Notes: generated by a model not told the origin, from the sequence alone. DNA of 64,000 nucleotides from Maribacter sp. MJ134 (GCF_003970695.1 NZ_CP034570.1:3162001-3226000), one strand, 5' to 3'. Shown: positions 1-9,785, numbered from the stretch's first letter. Numbers and translations are program-made.

Positions 1-459
1 GGCCTAATACTCACTTCCAAACAAGAGAAAAAAGCAACGCTTTTAATGGGAATAGGCGGTAGCTTGCTCATTATCGGACATCTCTGGGATATCATATTCC
101 CTATCAATAAAGCCTTATGGACCAGCAGTTTTGTGCTGGTTACCGCTGGATGGGCCAATTTGGTACTGGCTTTAATTTATTACCTGACGGATATAAAAAA
201 GCTAAAGTTCGGGAGCATATTCAGATATGCGGGAGCCAATGCCATTGTAGTGTATTTTCTATCGAGTTTTATCGCTAAAATCATGGGTCAGATAAAAGTG
301 GGCGATACGTCATTGCACGGCTGGCTTTTTCAAAATATATATGTACACGATTTCATATCGATGGAATTTTCTTCGCTCCTATACGGATTATCGGTCGTTG
401 CTTTTTACTGCTTTCTGGCATATTTCTTGTACCGGAAGAAGATATTCATAAAGGTATGA
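1..459 (+). CDS. DUF5009/heparan-alpha-glucosaminide N-acetyltransferase-like membrane protein (C-terminal part)
   Basis: The reading frame is open from the first base, so the gene begins upstream of the window and only about the last 152 residues are seen. The fragment is strongly hydrophobic, with about four membrane segments, including an LIIGHLWD stretch and a WTSSFVLVTAGWANL stretch typical of the C-terminal half of the COG4299/DUF5009 acyltransferase family. Family members are polytopic inner-membrane proteins related to enzymes that acetylate terminal glucosamine. The substrate here is unknown. The stop codon overlaps the ATG of the next gene, so they are probably co-transcribed. An internal ATG at 46 is unlikely to be the start. 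Confidence 0.75.
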   Translation, partial: GLILTSKQEKKATLLMGIGGSLLIIGHLWDIIFPINKALWTSSFVLVTAGWANLVLALIYYLTDIKKLKFGSIFRYAGANAIVVYFLSSFIAKIMGQIKVGDTSLHGWLFQNIYVHDFISMEFSSLLYGLSVVAFYCFLAYFLYRKKIFIKV

Positions 460-1037
460 TGGTAAAAACAAGATTTTCCCCACCGGTTATTGTATTTCTT
501 TTTTTAACATCGCTGAGCGGCATACATACCGTCACTTCTCAAGAAGATTATCAAGAAGGCTATGTGATTACCCTTAAAAATGACACCTTGTACGGCACTG
601 TGAGCGACCGTAAGCTTGGACCCTTTGGCGGAATACACGAGAAGGTAAAGCTGAAAGGGAAAGGATTGAAAAAGCGTTTTGCCCCAAAGAAAATTAGAGG
701 GTACCGCAAAGGGGGCACTACTTATAGGACAATGTTTTTGGACGGGGAATATGAATTTATGCGCGTAGAAACGGAAGGTCAGGTTTCACATTACGTATAT
801 GAACTTCAAGAACAGGGCGAAGAAATGATTATTGACGTAGATTACTTTGCAAAAGGAAATAGCTCCGATCTGGTGCGGGTGACCCAGGGTATATTTGGTA
901 TTAAACGCAAACGAATGATTGCGTTTTTTAGCGACTGCCCACCGTTAGTAGAAAAAATTAAAAATAAGGAGTTTAAATATGCTTTTGAACTGGTAGCTTT
1001 TTATAACGAATGGAAGAAAAACCCAAAAACGTCTTAG
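456..1037 (+). CDS. Exported hypothetical protein
   Basis: A 193-residue protein with an N-terminal signal peptide: a basic start, a hydrophobic core around residues 10-25, and a likely cleavage before QEDYQEG. The mature part is rich in beta-strand-like segments and lysine (for example VKLKGKGLKKRF). A motif of the kind YVITLKNDTLYGTVSDR is seen in many exported flavobacterial proteins of unknown role. The start overlaps the stop of the upstream acyltransferase gene by 4 bases, and the 3' end overlaps the DUF2237 gene by 28 bases, so the three look like one operon. I do not recognise a characterised family. Confidence 0.65.
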   Translation: MMVKTRFSPPVIVFLFLTSLSGIHTVTSQEDYQEGYVITLKNDTLYGTVSDRKLGPFGGIHEKVKLKGKGLKKRFAPKKIRGYRKGGTTYRTMFLDGEYEFMRVETEGQVSHYVYELQEQGEEMIIDVDYFAKGNSSDLVRVTQGIFGIKRKRMIAFFSDCPPLVEKIKNKEFKYAFELVAFYNEWKKNPKTS

Positions 1038-1375
1038 GAACGGACTTATGTTCTTGTTGCTTTGAACCCAAAACAGGCTTTTATAGAGATGGTTTCTGTA
1101 AAACGGGAGCCGAGGATTATGGTACCCATGTGGTCTGTGCGGTTATCACGGATGCGTTCCTATCCTTTACAAAATCGAAAGGAAACGATTTATCCACTCC
1201 TATACCCCAATGGTCTTTCCCGGGATTAAAGGCCGGGGATAAGTGGTGTCTCTGTATTATGCGCTGGTTGGAAGCAGAAAAAGCGGGGAAGGCACCAAAA
1301 ATTGTTTTGGAAGCAACCCATGAAAAAGCCCTAGAGTATACATCGATAGCTGTCTTAAAGCAATATCAAGCCTAA
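1010..1375 (+). CDS. DUF2237 family protein
   Basis: 121 residues that match the whole of the DUF2237 family: an N-terminal NVLGTDLCSCC block, the PKTGFYRDGFCKTG block, the GTHVVCAVITDAFL block, then GNDLSTPIPQWSFPGL and GDKWCLCIMRWLEA. The conserved cysteines and histidine suggest metal or substrate binding, but no biochemical role is established for the family. The start lies inside the previous gene (28-base overlap), which suggests translational coupling. Length is normal for the family. Confidence 0.85.
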   Translation: MEEKPKNVLGTDLCSCCFEPKTGFYRDGFCKTGAEDYGTHVVCAVITDAFLSFTKSKGNDLSTPIPQWSFPGLKAGDKWCLCIMRWLEAEKAGKAPKIVLEATHEKALEYTSIAVLKQYQA

Positions 1376-1394
1376 AAGGCACCTAGACCACCTT

Positions 1395-1402
1395 TATCTT
1401 TG
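1395..1402 (+). promoter_or_regulatory. Candidate -7 box (TATCTTTG) for the TonB receptor
   Basis: TATCTTTG matches the Bacteroidota -7 consensus TAnnTTTG exactly and lies about 70 bases before the receptor start, in the gap after the DUF2237 gene. No convincing TTG is present at the usual distance upstream, so the call rests on the -7 element and its position. Confidence 0.4.
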
Positions 1403-1472
1403 TGGGAATAGACAGTTTTTAACAGATTTTTAATGCTGCAAGTGCCGTCCCACATTATTTTTTGTTTAATAT

Positions 1473-3881
1473 TTGAACATAATTACTAAACAAAAAATAA
1501 TCGCCTTGAAATCAGTCGCTATCATTTTTGGAAAAACCTTCGGCATCTTCCTTTTCCTATGTTTATTTAGGGCGAACGTCCTAAGTGCCCAAGTAGCCGG
1601 AACACTTACAGGAGCAGTTTCCGATATTACCGGACAACCTATAATGGGAGCTTCGGTTTTTCTGAACGGTACTCAAAAAGGAACCATAACCAACGAAAAC
1701 GGAACGTATATCCTAGAGGATATTCCCCCGGCATCCTACAATCTAACGGTAAGTTATTTAGGCTTTGAAACACAGACCAAGTTCAATATTTTGGTAAAAT
1801 CCAAAGGCAATCCTGCTTACAACTTTAAACTTGTAGAGGCTACGGAAAATTTGGAGGAAGTGGTGGTCACTAATTCAAAAATTGGTAGGCCAAAAGAAAC
1901 CCCTTTATCTACCCAAAGTTTGTCCGCCGTAGAAATAGCGACCTACCCGGGCAGTAATAACGACGTGGTGCAGGTGGCACAGACCCTTCCGGGAGTTTCT
2001 CCTTCTGTAGGGGGTTTTAGGAATGATTTGATCATTCGTGGCGGCGCACCCAACGAAACGGTTTACTACCTAGACGGTATGGAGGTGCCCAATATCAATC
2101 ATTTTAGTACACAAGGAAGTGCGGGCGGACCCGTTGGGCTGTTGAATGTTTCCTTTATTGAGGATGTTACGCTATCCACTTCTGCATTTGGCGCGCAGTA
2201 TGACAATCCACTGTCGGGCGTACTGCAGTTTACGCAACGTAACGGAAACGACCGTGCGTTTGGAGGTAACTTCAGGGTAAGTGCCAGTGAGGCGGCATTG
2301 ACCTTGGAAGGACCCTTGTTCAAAAAAGATAACGAGCGGGCAAAAACCACATTTTTAGTATCGGCCAGAAGAAGTTATTTACAGGCCTTGTTTGCCTTGA
2401 TCGGCTTACCTTTTCGCCCGGCGTATTGGGATTATCAATATAAAATAAACCATGAACTGGACGACTACAATTCCCTTACCCTACTAGGGGTCGGTGCCAT
2501 AGACGACTTTACCTTGGCAGCTCCGGACGAGTTTGATTCTGGCCAACAAGCACAATTGGAACAAGCGCCTTTTATAGACCAGACCTCCAATACGATGGGT
2601 CTCACGTGGAAGAGCCGTTTTAAGGACGGCACGGGTTTTATGCAGACGACCTTGAGTAATAATAGATTGGCCAATGTTTTTACGAGGTTCGAGGATGCTG
2701 AAAACGAAACGGGTATCATTTTTAGGAACGATGCCGTAGAGTCCGAAACGAAACTGCGTTATCAGCTTACAAAATTTCATGAAGGTTGGAAGTTTTCTGG
2801 CGGATTTAACCTGCAGCATTCCTTTTATTCCAACGAAACTATCAATACAACGAACAATTTACTGTTCAATACGGAGATAGATTTTATAAAGTATGGGCTC
2901 TTTGCAAATACCACCAAGTCGTTTTTTGAGAACAAATTAGATGTGTCCTTCGGTGTACGAACCGATGCGGACAGTTTTACGGAAGGCAATAGCCTGGCAA
3001 GCACGCTTTCCCCTAGGTTGGGACTTTCGTACGAGTTCCAAAAGAATTGGAAACTCAATGGCTCGTTGGGGCGCTATTTCAAAATTCCGCCTTATACCAT
3101 GCTCGGTTTTCGGAACAACGATTTGGCTTTGGTCAACCGCGATTTAAAATACACTAGGAGCGATCATTATGTGTTTGGGTTACAGCATATTTTAGGCCCT
3201 GCGGCAAGTATCTCTGTAGAGGCGTTTTATAAAGATTACGATGATTATCCGGTATCGGTTTTGGATGGTGTTTCCATAGCGAACAAAGGCGGCGGTTTTG
3301 AGGTGCTTGGCAACGAGGAGGTAGCCTCTGTAGGTCGTGGGCGCACCTATGGGACCGAGCTGCAATTTCAACAAAAACTAACGAACAATTTTTACGGCAT
3401 CTTTTCCTACACCTATTTCTTTAGTGAGTTCACAGGCTTTGACAGAAACGTATTTTTACCCTCGGTATGGGACAGTCGTCATTTAGTTTCCTTCGTTGGA
3501 GGGTATAAACTAAAACGCAATTGGGAACTAAGCGCGCGATATCGTTTTGCAGGGCGCACCCCATTTGTGCCAACGGATTTGGAAAGAACCCTAGAGACCT
3601 ATCCCGATATTGTGCTAGACTATTCACGATTGGGAGAAGAAGACCTTGCTGTTTTCAGTCAGTTGGATATTCGAATCGATAAAAAATGGAACTTTAAAAA
3701 ACTATCCTTGAACGTGTTCTTCGAGGTACAGAACACCCTGTCGCAGAACAATCCACAACCGCCGGAATTTGGTCTCAATAGAGATGATATGGGGGCTGTA
3801 ATCAACCCCAGAAGTCTTGCTGAAATTCCGCAGGACGATGGGCAGTTTATTCCCAGTATTGGATTGGTGGTCGATTTTTAG
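1473..3881 (+). CDS. TonB-dependent receptor with CarboxypepD_reg-like domain
   Basis: An 802-residue outer-membrane receptor. A signal peptide (hydrophobic FGIFLFLCLF, cleavage near LSAQ) is followed by a carboxypeptidase-regulatory-like beta-sandwich (about residues 42-125, GAVSDITGQPIMGASVFLNG), a plug domain (about 140-250, with DLIIRGGAPNETVYYLDGMEVP) and a beta-barrel ending in the aromatic IGLVVDF. It would import a large or scarce substrate across the outer membrane using TonB energy; the substrate cannot be told from sequence and no SusD partner is present. The first possible start is TTG at 1473; a second TTG at 1506 is equally plausible. It is transcribed alone. Confidence 0.88.
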   Translation: MNIITKQKIIALKSVAIIFGKTFGIFLFLCLFRANVLSAQVAGTLTGAVSDITGQPIMGASVFLNGTQKGTITNENGTYILEDIPPASYNLTVSYLGFETQTKFNILVKSKGNPAYNFKLVEATENLEEVVVTNSKIGRPKETPLSTQSLSAVEIATYPGSNNDVVQVAQTLPGVSPSVGGFRNDLIIRGGAPNETVYYLDGMEVPNINHFSTQGSAGGPVGLLNVSFIEDVTLSTSAFGAQYDNPLSGVLQFTQRNGNDRAFGGNFRVSASEAALTLEGPLFKKDNERAKTTFLVSARRSYLQALFALIGLPFRPAYWDYQYKINHELDDYNSLTLLGVGAIDDFTLAAPDEFDSGQQAQLEQAPFIDQTSNTMGLTWKSRFKDGTGFMQTTLSNNRLANVFTRFEDAENETGIIFRNDAVESETKLRYQLTKFHEGWKFSGGFNLQHSFYSNETINTTNNLLFNTEIDFIKYGLFANTTKSFFENKLDVSFGVRTDADSFTEGNSLASTLSPRLGLSYEFQKNWKLNGSLGRYFKIPPYTMLGFRNNDLALVNRDLKYTRSDHYVFGLQHILGPAASISVEAFYKDYDDYPVSVLDGVSIANKGGGFEVLGNEEVASVGRGRTYGTELQFQQKLTNNFYGIFSYTYFFSEFTGFDRNVFLPSVWDSRHLVSFVGGYKLKRNWELSARYRFAGRTPFVPTDLERTLETYPDIVLDYSRLGEEDLAVFSQLDIRIDKKWNFKKLSLNVFFEVQNTLSQNNPQPPEFGLNRDDMGAVINPRSLAEIPQDDGQFIPSIGLVVDF

Positions 3882-3936
3882 CGAAAAAAGGGAGTACTAA
3901 GGTATAGCAGGTTCGGGAATTCTTCAATAGTGCCTA

Positions 3937-4524
3937 CTACCTACTCGCCATCAATTTGGCTACGTATTTTCCGATAACGTCGAACTCAAGATTTACTATT
4001 GTCCCTGGTTTATAGGTATTGAATCTGGTGTTTTCATAGGTATAGGGAATAATGGCCACCTGAAACGTGTTCAAACCAGAATTAACAACGGTTAAGCTGG
4101 TGCCATCAATGGTAATAGACCCTTTTTCAATGGTAGGGTTGCCTTTGGCAGCATCGTAGGTAAAGGAAAAGAACCAGCTTCCGTCTTTTTCTTCGACATG
4201 GGTACAGGTGCCTGTTTGGTCTACATGGCCTTGCACGATATGACCATCGAGTCTAGAACCAAGAATCATAGCGCGTTCCAAGTTTACCTTATGACCAACT
4301 TGTAAGGTTTCCAAGTTTGTTTTTTGCAGGGTTTCGTTTATAGCGGTGACGGTATAGGTATCACCGTCTAACGAAACAACGGTTAAACAAACACCGTTAT
4401 GGGCCACACTTTGGTCAATCTTTAGTTCAGGTGTAATGCTAGATTTTATGGTGATATCCAGATTAGAGCCTTTAGTATCTAGACGAACGACCTCTCCTAA
4501 GGTTTCAATTATACCGGTAAACAT
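3937..4524 (-). CDS. ribE: Riboflavin synthase (alpha subunit)
   Basis: 195 residues with the duplicated lumazine-binding architecture of riboflavin synthase: repeat 1 starts MFTGIIETLGEV and repeat 2 starts near GHIVQGHVDQTG. The conserved NGVCLTV and GTSLTVV segments of the two halves are present. The enzyme dismutates two 6,7-dimethyl-8-ribityllumazine molecules into riboflavin and a pyrimidine in the cytosol. Length is normal. It is transcribed away from pdxA, sharing the 138-base gap, and converges on the receptor gene. Confidence 0.95.
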   Translation of the reverse strand: MFTGIIETLGEVVRLDTKGSNLDITIKSSITPELKIDQSVAHNGVCLTVVSLDGDTYTVTAINETLQKTNLETLQVGHKVNLERAMILGSRLDGHIVQGHVDQTGTCTHVEEKDGSWFFSFTYDAAKGNPTIEKGSITIDGTSLTVVNSGLNTFQVAIIPYTYENTRFNTYKPGTIVNLEFDVIGKYVAKLMASR

Positions 4525-4662
4525 GTATCGTTTTTATTAAGTAATTTTGCGCTTTATCGGAAATATCCGAACGGTCTAAATAATACTGATGACGTTGCCT
4601 TCCTATTGCTGGGAAAAGCCATTTCAGGATTTTTAGATCAGACTACAAAGGTAAAGATTATC

Positions 4663-5709
4663 ATGAAGGAAAATAGGAAAATCAGGTTGGGGATATCGGT
4701 AGGAGATTTAAATGGTATCGGTTGTGAGGTAGCACTGAAAACATTTGAAGACAGTAGAATGTTAGATTTTTGCACCCCGGTCTTCTTTGCTTCTAACAAG
4801 ACCATCTCCTATCAACTAAAAGCCTTGAATATAAATATAGTATTCAACGGGGTACAGCAAGCGGACAAGGCAATAGACGGCAAGGTCAATATTGTGAATG
4901 TTTGGAAAGAGATTCCCAATGTTAAGTTTGGAGAAGCGACGGAGGAAGCAGGAAGTTTTGCGATTAAATCATTAAAAGCTGCAGTAGAAGCACTTAAAGA
5001 AGGCGCCATAGATGTACTTGTAACAGCTCCTATCAACAAGAACAATATTCAATCGGATGAATTTAATTTCCCGGGTCACACAGACTATTTGGCGCAAGAG
5101 CTAGAAGGAGAGAGCCTTATGTTCATGGTAACGGACAGTCTTAAGGTGGGTCTGCTAACGGACCACGTGGCGGTCAAGGATGTTTCCTCGGCAATAATTC
5201 CAAGGCTTATAAGGGATAAGGTAAATACGATAGAAAAATCCTTGATTATGGATTTTGGAATTCGAAAGCCGCGGATCGCTTTACTAGGCATTAATCCGCA
5301 TAGTGGCGACAATGGCGTCATTGGTAAGGAGGATGATGAAGTGTTAAGACCTGTAATACGGGAAATGGCCAACAACGGGCATTTGGTCTACGGACCTTAT
5401 TCTGCCGATAGTTTTTTCGGCTCCGATAGTTATAAAAAGTTTGACGCTATTTTGGCAGCTTATCATGACCAAGGGCTTATACCGTTTAAAACGCTGTCCT
5501 TTGGACAAGGGGTTAATTTTACCGCCGGTCTAAGCGCTGTGAGGACATCTCCGGACCATGGAACGGCTTACGAGATTGCAGGGAAAGGCCAAGCGGACCA
5601 TAGCTCCTTCAAGGAAGCTGTATTTACGGGCCTACAAATTTTTAGGAACAGAACAGAGTACAAAGAGCTCACCAGTAACGTGCTGAAGAAGCAGCGTGTA
5701 AAACGATAA
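4663..5709 (+). CDS. pdxA: 4-hydroxythreonine-4-phosphate dehydrogenase PdxA
   Basis: 348 residues from ATG 4663; an in-frame ATG at 4606 would add 19 residues that do not resemble the family. Diagnostic blocks are RLGISVGDLNGIGCEVALK at the N-terminus, the metal-binding FPGHTDYLAQ, the AAYHDQGLIPFKTL block and RTSPDHGTAYEIAGKG near the C-terminus. PdxA oxidises 4-phosphohydroxy-L-threonine with NAD on the DXP-dependent route to pyridoxal phosphate. Histidines in the HTDY, AYHDQ and PDHG blocks match the metal ligands. It is divergent from ribE. Confidence 0.94.
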   Translation: MKENRKIRLGISVGDLNGIGCEVALKTFEDSRMLDFCTPVFFASNKTISYQLKALNINIVFNGVQQADKAIDGKVNIVNVWKEIPNVKFGEATEEAGSFAIKSLKAAVEALKEGAIDVLVTAPINKNNIQSDEFNFPGHTDYLAQELEGESLMFMVTDSLKVGLLTDHVAVKDVSSAIIPRLIRDKVNTIEKSLIMDFGIRKPRIALLGINPHSGDNGVIGKEDDEVLRPVIREMANNGHLVYGPYSADSFFGSDSYKKFDAILAAYHDQGLIPFKTLSFGQGVNFTAGLSAVRTSPDHGTAYEIAGKGQADHSSFKEAVFTGLQIFRNRTEYKELTSNVLKKQRVKR

Positions 5710-5760
5710 TCCCCTAGTACTTATACCATAAAAGTTATGAAGATAAATAGTTGATAACTA

Positions 5761-5790
5761 TTGGCTTTTATCAAAATAATAGTATCTTTG
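5761..5790 (+). promoter_or_regulatory. Bacteroidota promoter of the DUF177-rpmF operon
   Basis: TTG at 5761-5763, then exactly 19 bases, then TATCTTTG at 5783-5790. This fits the Bacteroidota housekeeping consensus (TTTG-N19-TAnnTTTG) and lies 45 bases before the DUF177 start codon, predicting a leader of about 40 bases. Confidence 0.75.
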
Positions 5791-5835
5791 CACCCGCCTT
5801 TATGGCAATGAATTTTATAATTAAGTGTTGAGGTA

Positions 5836-6366
5836 ATGAAGCAAAAGGAGTTTAACATTCCTTTCTCAGGGTTAAAGCAAGGAAAGCACAACTTTAATTT
5901 TGAAATTGACAATACGTTCTTTGATTCTTTTGGATACGATGATTTTAATAGCGCTAACATTCAGTTAAATGTTGTCTTGAACAAGATGACCACGATAATG
6001 GAGTTAGATTTTAAAGCGTCTGGTTACGTTAATGTGAATTGTGATATTACCAGTGAACCTTACGATCAGGAAATTACATCGGCGTTGGAGCTAGTGGTCA
6101 AGTTTGGTGAGGAGTATAATGACGAGGATGATGAAATATTGATTCTACCCCACGGGGAGCATCAATTGAATATTTCACAATATGCCTACGAAATGCTGGT
6201 ACTTTCAGTACCCCAGAAAAGGGTACACCCGGGAATTGAGGACGGTACGTTACAATCAGAGGTCTTGGACAAACTTCAAGAACTTCAGCCAAAGGAAAAA
6301 AGAAACGATAAGGAAGAAAATGATCCCCGATGGGACGAATTGAAAAAACTATTAACGGATAAATAA
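5836..6366 (+). CDS. DUF177 (YceD) family protein
   Basis: 176 residues beginning MKQKEFNIPFSGLKQG, the usual opening of Bacteroidota DUF177 proteins. A central segment, LDFKASGYVNVNCDITSEP, corresponds to the family region that often carries CxxC; here only one cysteine is retained. The C-terminus is charged (KEKRNDKEENDPRWDELKKLL), including the WDxLKKL motif shared by the family. DUF177 genes sit before rpmF across bacteria and the plant homologue is needed for 23S rRNA processing, so a role in ribosome assembly is likely. It is 9 bases upstream of rpmF and driven by the promoter at 5761-5790. Confidence 0.9.
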   Translation: MKQKEFNIPFSGLKQGKHNFNFEIDNTFFDSFGYDDFNSANIQLNVVLNKMTTIMELDFKASGYVNVNCDITSEPYDQEITSALELVVKFGEEYNDEDDEILILPHGEHQLNISQYAYEMLVLSVPQKRVHPGIEDGTLQSEVLDKLQELQPKEKRNDKEENDPRWDELKKLLTDK

Positions 6367-6375
6367 AGTTTTATA

Positions 6376-6573
6376 ATGGCACATCCTAAAAGAAAAATTT
6401 CCAAAACTAGGAGAGACAAGAGAAGAACGCACTACAAGGCAGTTGCCCCAACTTTGGCTACTGATTCTACAACAGGTGAAATGCACTTGTACCATAGAGC
6501 GCACTGGCACGAAGGAAAATTATATTATAGAGGCCAAGTTTTAGTTGACAAGACCGAAGAGGCGGAAGCTTAA
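6376..6573 (+). CDS. rpmF: 50S ribosomal protein L32
   Basis: 65 residues with the invariant opening [17 protein letters not shown], then [20 protein letters not shown] and [14 protein letters not shown]. It lacks the zinc-binding CxxC pairs of classical L32 (the C-minus form usual in Bacteroidota): the position normally CxxCG reads TDSTTGE. It follows DUF177 and is closed by a strong terminator at 6595-6630. Confidence 0.97.
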   Translation: MAHPKRKISKTRRDKRRTHYKAVAPTLATDSTTGEMHLYHRAHWHEGKLYYRGQVLVDKTEEAEA

Positions 6574-6594
6574 ATTCCACTTCTTTTTACATAT

Positions 6595-6630
6595 AACTCC
6601 CACCTCAGTATGAGGTAGGGAGTTTTTTTT
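6595..6630 (+). terminator. Rho-independent terminator after rpmF
   Basis: A stem of about 12 pairs (ACTCCCACCTCA against TGAGGTAGGGAGT, with one bulged A) around a GTA loop, followed by a run of eight T. It ends the DUF177-rpmF transcript and separates it from fabH. Confidence 0.85.
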
Positions 6631-6809
6631 CGTTTTAAGGTCAATTTCATTTTCAGGTCCTTAGTATTATTATTTAAGAACCTTAAAGGTTTTTTAAATG
6701 CCAATTTTTTAAAAACAGGCTATTTTTAATTAAAAAGTCGATGAAAATCATTAATTTTCACAACTTTTGACGTGTTTTTGAACGTTTTTTACACAAAAGC
6801 AATTAAAAT

Positions 6810-7805
6810 ATGACCAAAATATCAGCAGCTATTACCGCTGTGGGTGGCTATGTTCCCCAATTCATCCTAACCAATAAAATGCTCGAGGGCATGGTAGACA
6901 CTAATGACGAGTGGATTACCAGTAGGACAGGAATCAAAGAAAGAAGAATCTTAAAACCTGAGGAGGGTCAAGGAACATCATACTTGGCAATCAAGGCCGC
7001 TCAACAACTTTTGGAAAAAGGAAACGTTAATCCGGAGGAAATAGATTTGGTCGTTGTGGCCACAGCTACTCCAGATAGTATGGTTGCCTCTACCGCTGCT
7101 TTTGTAGCTTCGGAAATAGGAGCTACCAACGCCTTTGCCTATGATTTATTAGCGGCATGTTCAAGTTTTCTTTTCGGGATGTCTTCCGTAGCGAGCCAAA
7201 TAGAATCTGGTCGGTACAAGAAGGTTTTACTAATTGGAGCAGATAAGATGTCCTCTATTTTAGATTATACCGATCGCACTACCTGTATTATATTCGGGGA
7301 CGGTGCCGGAGCCGTACTTTTTGAACCCAATGAAGAAGGTCTAGGGCTACAAGATGAGTATTTAAGGGCAGACGGTGCTGGACGCCAATTTTTAGGCATG
7401 GAAGGCGGCGGTTCCATAATGCCAGCTACCATTGAGAGCGTTAAGGCTAGAAAGCATTATATATTTCAGGACGGTAAAACGGTTTTCAAATTTGCGGTAT
7501 CCAACATGGCAGATGTTGCCGAGAAAATCATGACCAGAAATAAACTGACCGATGATGACGTATCTTGGTTAGTGCCACACCAAGCGAACAAAAGAATTAT
7601 TGATGCCACTGCAAAAAGAATGGGATTGGATCATTCCAAGGTAATGATGAACATTCAGCGTTATGGCAATACAACCTCAGCTACGTTACCGTTATTATTG
7701 AGCGATTATGAAAAACAGCTCAAAAAAGGAGATAATCTTGTCTTCGCTGCTTTTGGTGGCGGATTCACTTGGGGTTCTATCTATTTAAAATGGGCATACA
7801 ATTAA
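6810..7805 (+). CDS. fabH: 3-oxoacyl-ACP synthase III (KAS III)
   Basis: 331 residues with the full KAS III signature: the WITSRTGIKERRI block near the start, catalytic Cys117 in AACSSF, His257 in VPHQANKRIID and Asn287 in YGNTTSAT. The C-terminus has the usual FAAFGGGFTWGS. It condenses an acyl-CoA primer with malonyl-ACP to start fatty-acid synthesis; branched primers would be expected in this group but cannot be read from sequence. It leads a fabH-accB-accC cluster that supplies and uses malonyl units. The 236-base gap upstream, after the terminator, presumably holds its promoter, but I see no consensus box. Confidence 0.96.
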   Translation: MTKISAAITAVGGYVPQFILTNKMLEGMVDTNDEWITSRTGIKERRILKPEEGQGTSYLAIKAAQQLLEKGNVNPEEIDLVVVATATPDSMVASTAAFVASEIGATNAFAYDLLAACSSFLFGMSSVASQIESGRYKKVLLIGADKMSSILDYTDRTTCIIFGDGAGAVLFEPNEEGLGLQDEYLRADGAGRQFLGMEGGGSIMPATIESVKARKHYIFQDGKTVFKFAVSNMADVAEKIMTRNKLTDDDVSWLVPHQANKRIIDATAKRMGLDHSKVMMNIQRYGNTTSATLPLLLSDYEKQLKKGDNLVFAAFGGGFTWGSIYLKWAYN

Positions 7806-7836
7806 TTAAACCACCACTAAAAACACATTTGAAACT

Positions 7837-8331
7837 ATGGATATCAAAGAAATTCAAAGCCTCATTAAGTTTGTCGCAAAATCAGGAGCCAGTGAGGTAA
7901 AACTGGAAACGGATGATTTAAAGATTACGATACGCACCGGAGGTCACGGTGCTACCGAAACTACGTATGTGCAATCCATCCCAATGGCCCAGGCACCTAT
8001 GGCACCTGCCGTCCCTGCTGCGCCAGCTGTAGCGGAAACGCCTGCTGCGCCGCCAGCCGCTGCACAGGAAGAAGCGTCGGAAGAAGCTAAATATATTACG
8101 ATAAAATCACCGATCATCGGAACTTTTTATAGAAAGCCATCTCCAGATAAGCCAGTTTTTGTTGAGGTAGGAGATACAATTTCTTCCGGTGACGTACTTT
8201 GTGTTATCGAAGCAATGAAATTGTTCAACGATATAGAGTCGGAAATTTCAGGAAAAATAGTCAAAGTATTGGTAGACGATTCGTCTCCGGTGGAATTTGA
8301 TCAGCCACTATTTCTAGTAGACCCATCATAA
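7837..8331 (+). CDS. accB: Biotin carboxyl carrier protein of acetyl-CoA carboxylase
   Basis: 164 residues. The N-terminal 35 residues (MDIKEIQSLIKFVAKSG) form the carboxylase-interacting part, a proline/alanine-rich linker spans about 48-82, and the C-terminal biotinyl domain carries Lys128 in the EAMKL motif, the site of biotin attachment by BirA. The carrier shuttles CO2 from biotin carboxylase to the carboxyltransferase. It lies 31 bases after fabH and 92 bases before accC. Confidence 0.96.
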   Translation: MDIKEIQSLIKFVAKSGASEVKLETDDLKITIRTGGHGATETTYVQSIPMAQAPMAPAVPAAPAVAETPAAPPAAAQEEASEEAKYITIKSPIIGTFYRKPSPDKPVFVEVGDTISSGDVLCVIEAMKLFNDIESEISGKIVKVLVDDSSPVEFDQPLFLVDPS

Positions 8332-8423
8332 TCTTAAGTTTAGAAGTTTGAAGCGCCATGTTTAATGGGAGGCCATTAAATAAAAGGAACTACGAAACCA
8401 TAAACTCTTAAACTAAAAAGCAT

Positions 8424-9779
8424 ATGTTCAAAAAAATACTAATAGCGAATAGGGGAGAAATTGCACTCCGTGTTATTCGTACCTGCAAGGAAATGGGAAT
8501 TAAGACCGTAGCGGTCTACTCCAAGGCAGACGAAGAAAGTCTTCACGTACGTTTTGCAGATGAGGCCGTTTGTATAGGGCCTGCCGCGAGTAGCGAATCG
8601 TATTTGAAAATACCCAATATAATCGCCGCGGCAGAAATCACGAATGCAGATGCCATACATCCGGGTTATGGCTTTCTCTCTGAAAACTCCAAGTTTTCAA
8701 AAATTTGTGCGGAGCACGAAATCAAGTTTATTGGTGCCTCTGGTGAACAAATTGACCGTATGGGAGATAAGGCCACGGCCAAAGCTACGATGAAGGAAGC
8801 GGGAGTTCCTTGTGTGCCAGGTTCGGAAGGATTATTGAAGGACGTGGCCGATGCTAAGAAGACGGCTAAAAAAATGGGTTATCCCGTGATGATAAAAGCA
8901 ACTGCCGGCGGTGGAGGTAAAGGAATGCGCGCCGTTTGGAAAGAAGAGGAGATGGAAGAGCTTTTTGAAAGTGCGGTACAAGAATCTACAGCTGCTTTCG
9001 GTAATGGAGGTATGTACATGGAAAAACTTATTGAGGAACCACGCCACATAGAAATTCAGGTGGTAGGTGATCAGTATGGTAAAGCATGTCATTTATCCGA
9101 AAGAGACTGTTCCGTGCAGCGCAGGCATCAAAAACTTACGGAGGAAACACCTTCCCCATTTATGACGGACAAGTTACGGGACGCTATGGGTAAAGCTGCG
9201 GTCAAAGCCGCCGAATATATTAAATACGAAGGCGCTGGTACTGTTGAGTTTTTAGTGGATAAGCACCGAAAGTTTTATTTCATGGAGATGAATACCCGTA
9301 TTCAGGTAGAGCACCCTATAACGGAGCAGGTAATCGATTACGATTTAATTCGCGAGCAGATATTGGTAGCGGCCGGTGTACCGATTTCAGGTAAAAATTA
9401 TATACCAAAACTACATTCTATCGAGTGTAGAATAAATGCAGAAGACCCCTACAATAATTTTAGGCCTTCACCAGGAAAGATTACCACGTTGCATACCCCG
9501 GGAGGTCATGGGGTACGCATGGATACACATGTGTATAGTGGTTACAGTATTCCGCCAAACTATGACTCCATGATCGCTAAGTTGATTACTACTGCCCAAA
9601 CAAGGGAAGAGGCCATCAATAAAATGAAAAGAGCTTTGGACGAGTTTGTCATAGAAGGTATAAAAACTACCATTCCCTTCCATAGACAGTTAATGGACCA
9701 TCCGGATTACTTGGCAGGAAATTATACTACAGCCTTTATGAACGATTGGGTTATGGATCCAGAAACAAAGAGCAACTAA
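8424..9779 (+). CDS. accC: Biotin carboxylase subunit of acetyl-CoA carboxylase
   Basis: 451 residues starting [19 protein letters not shown]. An N-terminal Rossmann-like domain (1-115) is followed by an ATP-grasp domain with the glycine-rich [11 protein letters not shown] loop, HIEIQVVGD, and the catalytic core [14 protein letters not shown], then a biotin-carboxylase C-terminal domain with RINAEDP. It carboxylates biotin on AccB using ATP and bicarbonate. Size fits a stand-alone subunit. A terminator follows at once. Confidence 0.97.
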   Translation: MFKKILIANRGEIALRVIRTCKEMGIKTVAVYSKADEESLHVRFADEAVCIGPAASSESYLKIPNIIAAAEITNADAIHPGYGFLSENSKFSKICAEHEIKFIGASGEQIDRMGDKATAKATMKEAGVPCVPGSEGLLKDVADAKKTAKKMGYPVMIKATAGGGGKGMRAVWKEEEMEELFESAVQESTAAFGNGGMYMEKLIEEPRHIEIQVVGDQYGKACHLSERDCSVQRRHQKLTEETPSPFMTDKLRDAMGKAAVKAAEYIKYEGAGTVEFLVDKHRKFYFMEMNTRIQVEHPITEQVIDYDLIREQILVAAGVPISGKNYIPKLHSIECRINAEDPYNNFRPSPGKITTLHTPGGHGVRMDTHVYSGYSIPPNYDSMIAKLITTAQTREEAINKMKRALDEFVIEGIKTTIPFHRQLMDHPDYLAGNYTTAFMNDWVMDPETKSN

Positions 9780-9785
9780 GTATCG